Source: Flammeovirga aprica JL-4
GTDB taxonomy: Bacteria; Bacteroidota; Bacteroidia; Cytophagales; Flammeovirgaceae
DNA: 64,000 nt
Assembly: GCF_012844305.1 (NCBI RefSeq)
Contig: NZ_JABANE010000006.1
Span: forward strand, 1 to 64,000
Reading direction: 5' to 3'
Below the pieces are notes generated by a model. The model saw nothing but the letters and a program-made list of their open reading frames with translations. It was not told the origin of the DNA and did no database searches. This document shows, piece after piece, positions 54,898 to 63,676 of this stretch; the first letter of the stretch is position 1; the number at the start of each line of letters is the position of its first letter. A program made the position numbers and the translations under genes.

Positions 54898-56919
54898 ATG
54901 GCGGTTCACTTCGGACGTGACATTACCGGAAGCCTAGAAACGGCTGAAGAAAGAGAGTTTCTAGTGACAAATGGTATTGGCGGCTACTGTTCAGGAACAG
55001 TAGCCGGTTCACTTACTCGTGGATACCACGGGCTTTTGGTGTCTTCTTTAAAACCGCCAATTGACCGTCGATTAATGCTTGCTAAGTTGGAAGAAACAAT
55101 TACGTACAGAGGTACTGCCTTTGCATTGACTTCCAACAGATGGCAAAACGGAGCCGTAGCCCCTGAGGGGTATAAAAACATTCAAACTTTCGCTCTTGAA
55201 AGCTCGATCCCAACCTGGCAATATGCTTGTGCGGATGCTTTGATAGAAAAGAAAGTGTGGATGAAATATGGAGAAAATACAACGTATGTGTCTTATGAAG
55301 TACTTGAAGCGGATGAAGTGGTTGAACTCCAAATCAGTGCAATTGTAGACAACAGAATTTTTCACAATACAGGACAAGTGGAATGGCCTGTGAATGTTTC
55401 AGCTATTCCATCAGGTGTGAAAATCACTTCCAATAATTCTTCTGATTTACCGCTTTTCTTAAAGCTGGAAAACAGTTCTTGTACTATTTTCAATGAATTG
55501 TATCAGAATTTTCACTTAGAAGAAGAACTGAAAAGAGGGTTGAATGATACGGATTCACACGTACACCCTGCTACTTTTCAACTTCAGCTTTCAAAAGGTC
55601 AACGCATCACTTTTGTAGCATCTACAGAAGAAAATGCAACGGCTGATGGAAATGATCTTTCTGAAAGAGTTCAAAGAGATGAAGCGGTGGTGAAGAAGTG
55701 GTTGAAAACACAAAAGCTGAAGAAAAATCAGGTTTCTGACTGGATGAAACAATTGGTTTTAGCTTCAGATCAATTTGTGGTCAACAGAGTGAGCCAAGAT
55801 GATCAAAATGGCAGAAGTGTCATTGCTGGTTACCATTGGTTTGAAGATTGGGGCAGAGATACAATGATCAGTCTTACAGGCTTGACACTAGAGACAGGAA
55901 GGTTTGATGATGCATCAAAAATTCTGAAGACATTTGCTTTATATCTTAATGAAGGAATGTTGCCGAACCGTTTTCCTGATGTAAGCGACACACCTGAGTA
56001 CAATACCATTGATGCTACACTTTGGTATTTCCAAGCTATTCATAATTACTATGAAAAGACCTCAGATTTAGGATTGATCAAGGAGCTGTATCCAAAGTTG
56101 CAGGATGTGGTACATTGGCATATTCAAGGCACAAGGTATAATATCAAAATGGACCCTCAAGATCATTTATTAAGTGGCGGTCAAGATGGCGTTCAATTGA
56201 CTTGGATGGATGCAAAAGTGGGGAATCACGTTGTAACACCAAGAATTGGAAAGCCCGTTGAAGTCAATGCACTTTGGTACAATGCCATTTGCGTGATGGA
56301 TCGTTTTGCAAAGCTTTTAAATGATCAAGAATCCAATTACAATACATTAGCTGATAATATCAAACAAGGTTTTCAACGTTTCTGGAATGAGGAAAAACAA
56401 TATCTGTTTGATGTATTAGATGGTCCAAATGGACATGAAGATTTACTTCGACCCAATCAACTATTTGCTGTTTCATTGCCCGTTTCTCCATTAAATGAAG
56501 AACAACAAAAGAAAGTGGTAGATGTCTCTGCCGAGCATTTACTCACTTCTTTTGGGCTTCGTTCATTGGCTCCTTTTGAAAAAGAGTTTATTGGATTTTA
56601 TGGTGGAGACCAATTCCACAGAGACAGTGCGTATCATCAAGGTACTGTGTGGGGGTGGCTGTTGGGTCCATTTGTAAGAGCACATCTAAAAGTTTATCAG
56701 GATAAGGACAGAGCCTATGATTTCCTTATGCCAATCTCAGATCACTTAAATACATCTGGCTTGGGTACCATAAGTGAAATTTTTGATGGAGATGCTCCTT
56801 TCACACCCAAAGGCTGTATTGCACAGGCTTGGAGTGTTGCGCAGATTATTGAAGCGTTTCATGCTATTGAAACCTTAACCACTACGTCTCAATCTCAACA
56901 AAATTTAGTATCAGCATGA
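54898..56919 (+). CDS. Amylo-alpha-1,6-glucosidase (glycogen debranching-type, GH133)
   Basis: 673 residues. The N-terminal GDE_N domain is clear: FLVTNGIGGYCSGTVAGSLT near residue 22 and RGYHGLLVSSLKPP near 42. The C-terminal (alpha/alpha)6 catalytic domain has GYHWFEDWGRDTMISLTGL near 308 (catalytic Asp), TIDATLWYFQAIH near 368, LSGGQDGVQLTWMDA and GTISEIFDGDAPFTPKGCIAQAW near 625 (general acid/base region). It hydrolyses alpha-1,6 branches of a glucan or a related short glucoside. It begins two bases after the propeller gene's stop and overlaps the GH63 gene by four bases. Confidence 0.88.
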   Translation: MAVHFGRDITGSLETAEEREFLVTNGIGGYCSGTVAGSLTRGYHGLLVSSLKPPIDRRLMLAKLEETITYRGTAFALTSNRWQNGAVAPEGYKNIQTFALESSIPTWQYACADALIEKKVWMKYGENTTYVSYEVLEADEVVELQISAIVDNRIFHNTGQVEWPVNVSAIPSGVKITSNNSSDLPLFLKLENSSCTIFNELYQNFHLEEELKRGLNDTDSHVHPATFQLQLSKGQRITFVASTEENATADGNDLSERVQRDEAVVKKWLKTQKLKKNQVSDWMKQLVLASDQFVVNRVSQDDQNGRSVIAGYHWFEDWGRDTMISLTGLTLETGRFDDASKILKTFALYLNEGMLPNRFPDVSDTPEYNTIDATLWYFQAIHNYYEKTSDLGLIKELYPKLQDVVHWHIQGTRYNIKMDPQDHLLSGGQDGVQLTWMDAKVGNHVVTPRIGKPVEVNALWYNAICVMDRFAKLLNDQESNYNTLADNIKQGFQRFWNEEKQYLFDVLDGPNGHEDLLRPNQLFAVSLPVSPLNEEQQKKVVDVSAEHLLTSFGLRSLAPFEKEFIGFYGGDQFHRDSAYHQGTVWGWLLGPFVRAHLKVYQDKDRAYDFLMPISDHLNTSGLGTISEIFDGDAPFTPKGCIAQAWSVAQIIEAFHAIETLTTTSQSQQNLVSA

Positions 56920-59615
56920 CATTAAATAAAGAACAAGAAAGACTAGCAAAAGCCTACTCCAATAAACAAGATCATGAAGATTGGTTGGAGTGGGGTCCTT
57001 ATTTATCCGAACGTCAATGGGGAACTGTAAGAGAAGATTACAGTTCAGATGGTAATGCTTGGGATTATTTCCCACATGATCAGGCAAGATCAAGAGCTTA
57101 CCGTTGGGGGGAAGATGGATTGGCAGGGATTTCAGATCCAAAACAAAAACTATGTTTTGCCTTAAACCTTTGGAATGGAAATGATCCTATTCTGAAAGAA
57201 AGATTGTTTGGTTTGACCAACAGTGAGGGAAACCATGGTGAGGATGTAAAAGAATATTACTTCTATCAAGATAATACACCTACTCATAGTTATATGAAGT
57301 GGTTGTATAAATACCCTCAAAAAGCATTTCCGTATCAAGATTTGATCGATGAAAATGCAAGACGTAAGCAGTTTCCAGAATCTATGGAATATGAGCTGAT
57401 TGATACAGGTATTTTTGAGGAGGACCGTTACTTTGATGTACAAGTGGAGTATGCGAAATCATCTCCAACAGATGTATTGGTAAAGATAAAAGTGACGAAT
57501 CATGGTCCAGATAAAGCACCGATTCACCTATTGCCTACCCTATGGTTTAGAAATACCTGGTCATGGTTTTTTGATGTAAAAACACCAGTGATTGAAGGTG
57601 CAACAAAAGGAAATATTGGAGTATTAAAAGCGAGTTCTGATGCGGATGGAAGCACAGACGAAATGGCTTTGTACTGTGAGAACCCTGATAAGTTATTCTT
57701 TGTAGATAACGAGACGAATAATCAAAAGCTCTTTAACTCAGAGAATAAAACACCCTATCCTAAGGATGGTATAAACGACCATTTGATTCATGGTACTGAA
57801 TCTGTAAATCCAGAATTGAAAGGCTCTAAATCAAGTGCTTATTATTACTTCGAATTAGAAAGTGGAGCAACGCAAGAAATCAATTTAAGATTTACGGCGG
57901 ATATGGATAACCAAGCTCCATTTGGTGATGCTTTTGAAAAAGTATTTACAGATAGAATTGCGGAAGCAGATACTTTCTATGAAAATATTTCTCCGGCTAC
58001 TTTATCGGATGAGCAGAAGATGATCCAACGTCAGGCCTATGCAGGTATGTTGTGGAGTAAGCAATATTACTTGTATGTAGTTTCTGATTGGTTAAAAGGA
58101 GATCCTGTTGGACCTACACCTCCTGAAAGCAGAAATAGAAATAAAGAGTGGAGTCACTTTTATGCGGATAACATCTTAACGATGCCGGATAAATGGGAAT
58201 ACCCTTGGTTTGCGGCTTGGGATTTATGTTTCCAAACAGTGGTGTTCTCAAGAGTGGATATTGAGTTTGCGAAGAAGCAATTACTCTTCTTATCACATGA
58301 ATGGTATATGTCGCCGAAAGGTGCAATTCCTGCTTACGAATGGTCGTTTAGTGATATTAACCCTCCATTACATGCGTGGGCTGCACTGAAGATCTATGAA
58401 ATAGATAAGGAACTGAACGGTGATAAAGCTGATACTCAATTTTTGGCTGATATTTTCAGACACTGTTTGATGAACTTCACTTGGTGGGTGAATCAAGTAG
58501 ATAAGGACAATAACAACTTGTTTGAAGGTGGATTCTTAGGTTTGGATAATATCTCTATCATCAACAGAAGTGACCTTTCTAACCTTGAAAGCAGACTAGG
58601 TGTTGGTGTCAATATGAATCAGTCTGACGGTACAAGTTGGGTAGGAATGTTCTGTCTGAAAATGATGGACATTGCCAATGTATTGAGTGTAGAAAATCAT
58701 TCAGAATACGCTCACTTAGTCAGTAAGTTCTTCCAGCATTTTGTGTTTGTAGCAGATGCGATGAACATGAATAGAACGGAGTGCAATATCAACTTATGGG
58801 ATGATGAGGACGAGTTCTATTATGACTTCCTTACGGTTTACGAACAACCTACAAAGTATCATTCTGTAAAGCTGAGATCTTTGGTGGGTGTGATTGCTTT
58901 ATTCCCAGTTGCTACTATTGATTTTACAAAATTAGAAGAACACAGTGCGAAATCTTTACAAGAGCGATTGGACTGGTTCTTAGACAAGCATCCTGAACTG
59001 TTAGACTTGGTGAAAACCACTTCTGATACAGACAAGAATAAAATGTTGTTGTCTTTTGTGAATCCAGAAAGGCTTGTGAAAATACTATTAAGAGTATTTG
59101 ATGAGTTAGAATTCTTAAGTCCGCATGGTATCCGCGGTATTTCAAAAGTATATGAAGACAATCCGTATACTTTGGATTTACAGCGTAATAATGTGACGCT
59201 TCAAGAGCAATATGCGCCAGCAGAATCATTGAATCACGCCTTTGGTGGTAACTCCAATTGGAGAGGGCCTGTATGGTTCCCGATCAACTTCTTGTTGATT
59301 GAAACACTATTAAAATACAATGAATTCTTAGGAGAAGATTTCCAAGTGGAATACCCTTCGAAGTCTGGAAATATGATGCACCTAGGCGATATCGCAAAAG
59401 ATCTTTCGAAGCGTTTGATTGGCATTTTTGAAAAAGATCAAAATGGCAACCGTCCAGTTTTTGGAGGAAATCAGACCTTCCAAAAAGATGAAAGATGGAA
59501 CAACAATATTCTGTTCTATGAATATTTCCATGGTGATATCGGTGCTGGTATCGGTGCATCACATCAAACAGGCTGGACAGGTCTGGTTGCTGAATTACTT
59601 CAAACTCTTAAATAA
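56916..59615 (+). CDS. GH63-type glucosidase (MGH-like)
   Basis: 899 residues, similar to the large bacterial 'glucosidase' group related to GH63 and to mannosyl/glucosylglycerate hydrolases. N-terminal beta-sandwich: LEWGPYLSERQWGTVREDYS near residue 25, GEDGLAGISDPKQ near 66, FGLTNSEGNHGEDVKEYYFY (compact landmark). Catalytic (alpha/alpha)6 barrel: YPWFAAWDLCFQ near 430 (Asp ~436), KGAIPAYEWSFSDINPPLHA near 469, NSNWRGPVWFPINFLL near 775 and GIGASHQTGWTGLV near the end. No signal peptide. Expected to release glucose (or mannose) from a compatible-solute glucoside or oligosaccharide in the cytoplasm. Gene pair GDE + GH63 recurs in bacteria near trehalose or glycogen genes. Confidence 0.8.
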   Translation: MTLNKEQERLAKAYSNKQDHEDWLEWGPYLSERQWGTVREDYSSDGNAWDYFPHDQARSRAYRWGEDGLAGISDPKQKLCFALNLWNGNDPILKERLFGLTNSEGNHGEDVKEYYFYQDNTPTHSYMKWLYKYPQKAFPYQDLIDENARRKQFPESMEYELIDTGIFEEDRYFDVQVEYAKSSPTDVLVKIKVTNHGPDKAPIHLLPTLWFRNTWSWFFDVKTPVIEGATKGNIGVLKASSDADGSTDEMALYCENPDKLFFVDNETNNQKLFNSENKTPYPKDGINDHLIHGTESVNPELKGSKSSAYYYFELESGATQEINLRFTADMDNQAPFGDAFEKVFTDRIAEADTFYENISPATLSDEQKMIQRQAYAGMLWSKQYYLYVVSDWLKGDPVGPTPPESRNRNKEWSHFYADNILTMPDKWEYPWFAAWDLCFQTVVFSRVDIEFAKKQLLFLSHEWYMSPKGAIPAYEWSFSDINPPLHAWAALKIYEIDKELNGDKADTQFLADIFRHCLMNFTWWVNQVDKDNNNLFEGGFLGLDNISIINRSDLSNLESRLGVGVNMNQSDGTSWVGMFCLKMMDIANVLSVENHSEYAHLVSKFFQHFVFVADAMNMNRTECNINLWDDEDEFYYDFLTVYEQPTKYHSVKLRSLVGVIALFPVATIDFTKLEEHSAKSLQERLDWFLDKHPELLDLVKTTSDTDKNKMLLSFVNPERLVKILLRVFDELEFLSPHGIRGISKVYEDNPYTLDLQRNNVTLQEQYAPAESLNHAFGGNSNWRGPVWFPINFLLIETLLKYNEFLGEDFQVEYPSKSGNMMHLGDIAKDLSKRLIGIFEKDQNGNRPVFGGNQTFQKDERWNNNILFYEYFHGDIGAGIGASHQTGWTGLVAELLQTLK

Positions 59616-59623
59616 CGAAAACA

Positions 59624-60535
59624 ATGAAAACTCCATTCAATAAAGAAAAAGTATATATAGGAATCACACCTACATCATGGTGGAACGATGACTTTTTAGA
59701 CATCGATATTGGAATTCCTTTTGAACAATGTGTATCTGAAATGGCTTTGGCCGGCTATGAAGGTTGTAGTGTGGGGCACAAATACCCTAAGGACCCTGAA
59801 GTATTGAAATATGCTTTAGATATCAGAGGACTTCGCGTTTCTGAACCTTGGACAAGTACCTATTTTACCATCAAAGATATGTATGATAAAACGGTAGAGG
59901 ACTTTAATAAGTCATTAGAGTTTATCAAGTCTATGGGTGGAACGGATATAGTTGTTGCTGAATTAGGGGGCTCCTCACATCAACAGCCTATCGCATTAAA
60001 AGCCAACAAAGCTGTTTTTGATGATGAGCAATGGCAAGCATTGGCAGACGGATTGAACCACATTGGTAAAATTGCCACTGATAATGGTATGAACTTATGT
60101 TATCACCATCATATGGGTACAGGTGTGATGACAAGACCTGAAGTAGACCGTTTGATGGAAATGACAAACCCAGCATTTGTTCATTTATTATTTGATACAG
60201 GACACATTCGTTTTGCAGGTGGAGATCCATTAGAAATGGCGATGGACTATGCACATCGTATCAAACACGTTCACCTGAAAAATATTCGTCAACCGATCAT
60301 GAATCAGTCAGACGAGCAGGAAATGTCATTTAAAGAATCCATAGAAGCAGGTATTTTCACTGTTCCAGGCGATGAAGAAGGTTGTATCAACTTTGAGCCT
60401 ATTTTTGAAACATTAGCTGAAAATAATTTCGAAGGTTGGTTAGTGGTTGAAGCAGAACAGAATCCTGCTAACGCTTACCCTTTGAAATATGCTAAAATGG
60501 GTAGAGAGTACATCAGAAAGGTGACAGGGATCTAA
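59624..60535 (+). CDS. IolE-like inosose dehydratase / sugar isomerase TIM barrel
   Basis: 303 residues, AP endonuclease-2-type TIM barrel. It resembles myo-inosose-2 dehydratases (IolE) throughout: IGITPTSWWNDDFLDI at the start, FEQCVSEMALAGYEGCSVGHKYP near 38, MNLCYHHHMGTGVMTRPEVDRLM near 158, LLFDTGHIRFAGGDPLEMA near 187 and EGWLVVEAEQNP near 276. The Glu/Asp/His/Glu metal site is intact (HLLFDTGH, VVEAEQ). In the inositol pathway it dehydrates a keto-cyclitol; here, without other iol genes and next to sugar dehydrogenases, a keto-sugar substrate is more likely. Last gene before the operon terminator. Confidence 0.82.
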   Translation: MKTPFNKEKVYIGITPTSWWNDDFLDIDIGIPFEQCVSEMALAGYEGCSVGHKYPKDPEVLKYALDIRGLRVSEPWTSTYFTIKDMYDKTVEDFNKSLEFIKSMGGTDIVVAELGGSSHQQPIALKANKAVFDDEQWQALADGLNHIGKIATDNGMNLCYHHHMGTGVMTRPEVDRLMEMTNPAFVHLLFDTGHIRFAGGDPLEMAMDYAHRIKHVHLKNIRQPIMNQSDEQEMSFKESIEAGIFTVPGDEEGCINFEPIFETLAENNFEGWLVVEAEQNPANAYPLKYAKMGREYIRKVTGI

Positions 60536-60593
60536 CAAAACAGTTTAGATGTTGTGTCATTGCGATGATGATTTGTTGTATATGAGCATATTG

Positions 60594-60630
60594 GACTCCT
60601 CACGGGAATTTTTCTTGTGGGGAGTTTTTT
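60594..60630 (+). terminator. Operon terminator after the IolE-like gene
   Basis: ACTCCTCAC / GTGGGGAGT stem (one G-T pair) followed by T6. Confidence 0.85.
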
Positions 60631-60686
60631 GTATTATTGATTAACGAAATTAAACAGCTTTGAAGCTCTATTTCTCGTAAAAATAC

Positions 60687-60846
60687 AGCAGTTGCACATT
60701 TAAAATGGGGATAAGTTGGATTATTATTTTTTAGTCTAATCAAGGCAGAATAGAAGAGCATAGCCAAAGCTACGTGATGATATTCTAACGAAGAGTAGGC
60801 TAAAAAAGACAATCCAAAACTTCCAATTTTAATTGTACAACTGCTT
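60687..60846. mobile_element. MITE-like long inverted-repeat element
   Basis: About 160 bp that reads nearly the same on both strands. Left end AGCAGTTGCACATTTAAAAT versus the inverted right end AGCAGTTGTACAATTAAAAT: 18 of 20 match, with further matches (GTTGGATT/TTTGGATT, TTTTTTAGTCTA/TTTTTTAGCCTA, GAATA/GAATA) to a centre near TAGCCAAAGCTA. No reading frame of its own. GATTAACGAAAT (60639-60650) and GATTAACAAAAT (60859-60870) flank it as imperfect direct repeats. Confidence 0.65.
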
Positions 60847-60903
60847 AAGTGCACGATCGATTAACAAAATAAGGCTTTGAGCTGTTAAAACTAAAAACAA
60901 TAT

Positions 60904-62511
60904 ATGACTGAAGAGATTATACTGATTGTACTTACAACATTTGTGACCGGATTCCTCGCCTTCAAATCTAAATTTCCTCCTCTTGTTGGGTTCTTGATTG
61001 CAGGTTTTGTGTTACATGCTTTTGGTGTGGAAAGCAATGACATTATAAAATGGTTGGCCGATACAGGTGTGACCCTTTTACTCTTTACAATAGGGCTGAA
61101 GTTAGATATCAAAATGCTGATTGGAAAGCATATTTGGTTGAGTGCTTTAATTCATAATTTAGGTACAACGCTTTATTTCTTCTTAGCATTGTGGGGCCTC
61201 CAAGTGATGGGCATAGATTTATTAGCATCATTAGGGTATGTAGAACTTCTTTTGGTGGCTTTCGCCTTATCATTTTCAAGTACCGTTTTTGCCATTAAGA
61301 CTTTACAGGAAAAAGGGGTGATGAATGCCATTTATGGTGCTTTGTCTATTGGTGTACTTGTAATGCAAGATATTTTTGCAGTGGTATTTATGACAATATC
61401 TACCGGCAAAGTTCCTGAAATTTGGGCTGTATTATTATTTGGATTACCTCTTTTAAGACCTCTATTCTATAAAGTGATGGATACGGTGGAACACGGTGAA
61501 ATGCTTGTGATTTTCGGCATTTTCATGTGTTTTGTGATGGGTTCAGGGTTATTTGCTGAGGCAGGGTTAAAGCCAGATTTAGGAGCATTGGTTATTGGTG
61601 TTTTATTATCAGGACACCCTAAAGCATCGGAACTATCAAAATCACTTTTCAATATAAAAGAACTCTTATTGGTTTGTTTCTTTTTGGATATTGGATTGTC
61701 CACCTCATTGACAACGTCCGCTTTTATTTTCGCTTTTGTTCTAGTCTTATTACTTCCTTTAAAAGGATGGCTGTATTTCAGAATTTTCGACCTCTTTAAT
61801 TTCAGAGTAAGGACTTCTGTTTTCAGTGCATTGACTTTGATGAATTATAGTGAGTTTGGATTGATTGTAGGTGGATTAGGCTATAAGTTTGGATGGATTT
61901 CAGGGGAGCTGTTAGTCAGTATTGCGGTAGCCGTTTCCTTATCCTTCATTATTGCTTCTCCTATCAACAATTGGAGTAATGAAGTCTATCAATTTTTGGC
62001 TAGAATCAAGAAAGAAAATAGCCGTTTGAACAAGATGGATCAAATGCTTAATACAGGGAAGTCTAAAATTCTGATTTTAGGAATGGGACGAATCGGAACG
62101 GGGATTTACGATGAGATCAATAAAGTTTATGAAGGAACTGTATTAGGAGTTGATGTAAAAGAAGGTGCTGTTGAATCTCAGTTAGAAGAAGGCAGAAATG
62201 CAATTCAGGGTGATGCAGTGGACTGGGATTTCTGGCATAGGATAAAGAATATCAATCAATTTGAGATGATCCTTTTCGCCATGCCACACCATCATTCCAA
62301 TGATTTAGCAGTAAGGCAGTTGAAACAATTGAATTTTAAAGGAAAGACAGCCGCAATTGTGGAATATTCTGATCAGATTGATCAATTGAAAGCAGAAGGT
62401 GTGGATGCCGTTTATAATGTATATAGAGAGGCCGGAAAAGGTTTCGCACAGCATGTTATTGAACATTTTTCTGACAACACAATTTCATTCGCTTATAAGG
62501 CGACAAATTAG
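60904..62511 (+). CDS. CPA2 cation/proton antiporter with TrkA-N domain
   Basis: Kef-type antiporter of 535 residues. About twelve membrane helices fill residues 1-375, with the family segments KFPPLVGFLIAGFVLHAFG near residue 22, FALSFSSTVFAIKTLQEKGV near 120 and LVMQDIFAVVFM near 153. A cytoplasmic Rossmann (TrkA-N) domain follows: ILILGMGRIGTGIYDEI near 392 and EGRNAIQGDAVDWDF near 427. Expected to exchange K+ or Na+ for H+ under nucleotide control. Immediately downstream of a MITE-like element; no ancillary KefF-type subunit nearby. Confidence 0.88.
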   Translation: MTEEIILIVLTTFVTGFLAFKSKFPPLVGFLIAGFVLHAFGVESNDIIKWLADTGVTLLLFTIGLKLDIKMLIGKHIWLSALIHNLGTTLYFFLALWGLQVMGIDLLASLGYVELLLVAFALSFSSTVFAIKTLQEKGVMNAIYGALSIGVLVMQDIFAVVFMTISTGKVPEIWAVLLFGLPLLRPLFYKVMDTVEHGEMLVIFGIFMCFVMGSGLFAEAGLKPDLGALVIGVLLSGHPKASELSKSLFNIKELLLVCFFLDIGLSTSLTTSAFIFAFVLVLLLPLKGWLYFRIFDLFNFRVRTSVFSALTLMNYSEFGLIVGGLGYKFGWISGELLVSIAVAVSLSFIIASPINNWSNEVYQFLARIKKENSRLNKMDQMLNTGKSKILILGMGRIGTGIYDEINKVYEGTVLGVDVKEGAVESQLEEGRNAIQGDAVDWDFWHRIKNINQFEMILFAMPHHHSNDLAVRQLKQLNFKGKTAAIVEYSDQIDQLKAEGVDAVYNVYREAGKGFAQHVIEHFSDNTISFAYKATN

Positions 62512-62532
62512 AGATGTTTCAAATATGTGCTT

Positions 62533-62587
62533 AAAAAAAAGTTTCGTGTATCATTACTAAATTGATGATACACGAAACTTTTTTTAT
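62533..62587. terminator. Bidirectional terminator
   Basis: Long perfect stem AAGTTTCGTGTATCAT / ATGATACACGAAACTT with A8 before and T7 after. Shared by two convergent genes. Confidence 0.92.
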
Positions 62588-62600
62588 TTCCTTTCAAAAA

Positions 62601-63548
62601 CTACTTCACACTCACATGAAAAATAGCATCTCCTTTATTGACGTTGGGAGCGGTATTTAATCCAAAAATGGAACAATCAGAAGGAGCGTAAATTTTCTTT
62701 TCAAATTCACCAAATGGATCTGAAATACGCCCGATCAACTGCTTTTTGACTACACGTGCTCCGTTTTCAACCATCGATTCAAAAATACCTGAATAAGGAG
62801 CTCTAAGCCATTTACTTTTTCTGATGTAAACAGGCTCTTGTTTTATTTCCACTTCTCCCTCTTGCATTTTCAAGTATTTCATCACATTCAATGCTCCATT
62901 GACACCAATGTTGATGACATCATCATCCAAATGAAGTGATTTTCCACCTTCAAAAAGAATAATGGTTTTGCCCATTTTATGAACGGTTTCACGAATCGAT
63001 TTATGAATGTATTTGGAGTGCATCATATAAGGAGCTCCAAATGCACTTGCAAGTTCAAATTCTTCCTCTTTATCAAAATTACAACGAATGTTAGGGTAGT
63101 TACTTCTGTCGGCTCCTCCGGTGTGGAAGTCCAAAACATAGTCCACATAGGGAGCAATTTCTTTAGTGAAAGTATAAGCAAACTGACTTGCTAGAGAACC
63201 TCTTTTGGAACCCGGAAACATTCTGTTCAGGTCTCGTCCATCAGGAAAAGCCCTTGTTAAATTGAGGTAACCAAAAACGTTGAGTATTGGTATGCAAATC
63301 ACTGTGCCCTTTTTCGGTTTGTGGTATTTTTTTCTGATGATATCACGAACAATAGCCACCCCATTAGATTCATCACCATGTACACCGCCAAGGAGTAAAA
63401 GAACAGGACCGTCTTCATTTCCTCTTTCCACAATCACAGGCACTTTCAAGCTATTGCGTGTATGCAATTTCGCTACTTCTAGCTCTAGGACGGCACTTTT
63501 TCCTTTCTTGATTTCTGTTCCTAAAAGAACAAATTTATCACTAGCCAT
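62601..63548 (-). CDS. Succinylglutamate desuccinylase/aspartoacylase family deacylase
   Basis: Zinc carboxypeptidase-like hydrolase of 315 residues. The zinc site is visible: LLLLGGVHGDESNG near residue 50 (H-x2-E), PDGRDLNRMFPG near 101 and YVLDFHTGGADRSNYP near 135 (third ligand His). ILFEGGKSLHLDDD near 196 lies where the catalytic Glu is expected. The C-terminal ~90 residues form the beta-barrel typical of this group (LRAPYSGIFESMVENGA). Substrate unknown; many such genes neighbour rimK-like ATP-grasp genes, which are not in view here. Confidence 0.85.
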   Translation of the reverse strand: MASDKFVLLGTEIKKGKSAVLELEVAKLHTRNSLKVPVIVERGNEDGPVLLLLGGVHGDESNGVAIVRDIIRKKYHKPKKGTVICIPILNVFGYLNLTRAFPDGRDLNRMFPGSKRGSLASQFAYTFTKEIAPYVDYVLDFHTGGADRSNYPNIRCNFDKEEEFELASAFGAPYMMHSKYIHKSIRETVHKMGKTIILFEGGKSLHLDDDVINIGVNGALNVMKYLKMQEGEVEIKQEPVYIRKSKWLRAPYSGIFESMVENGARVVKKQLIGRISDPFGEFEKKIYAPSDCSIFGLNTAPNVNKGDAIFHVSVK

Positions 63549-63676
63549 TTTATAAAAACTATATTGAGAGCTTGTAATACGCTATTTAAAATCAGAAGGT
63601 TGCAAAGTGAGATAAGAAAAAACATTAATATTTCACTTTGTTGAATGAAAGTATTTCTTATGGTCAAATAGCAGGG

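Noticed and set aside
59624..60535. Inositol catabolism operon
   Set aside because: Only an IolE-like gene is present; no iolG, iolB, iolC or iolD-type genes in the window.
60600..60854. 84-codon minus-strand frame (MHLSSCTIKIGS...)
   Set aside because: It is a translation of the inverted-repeat element and overlaps a terminator; no protein family features.
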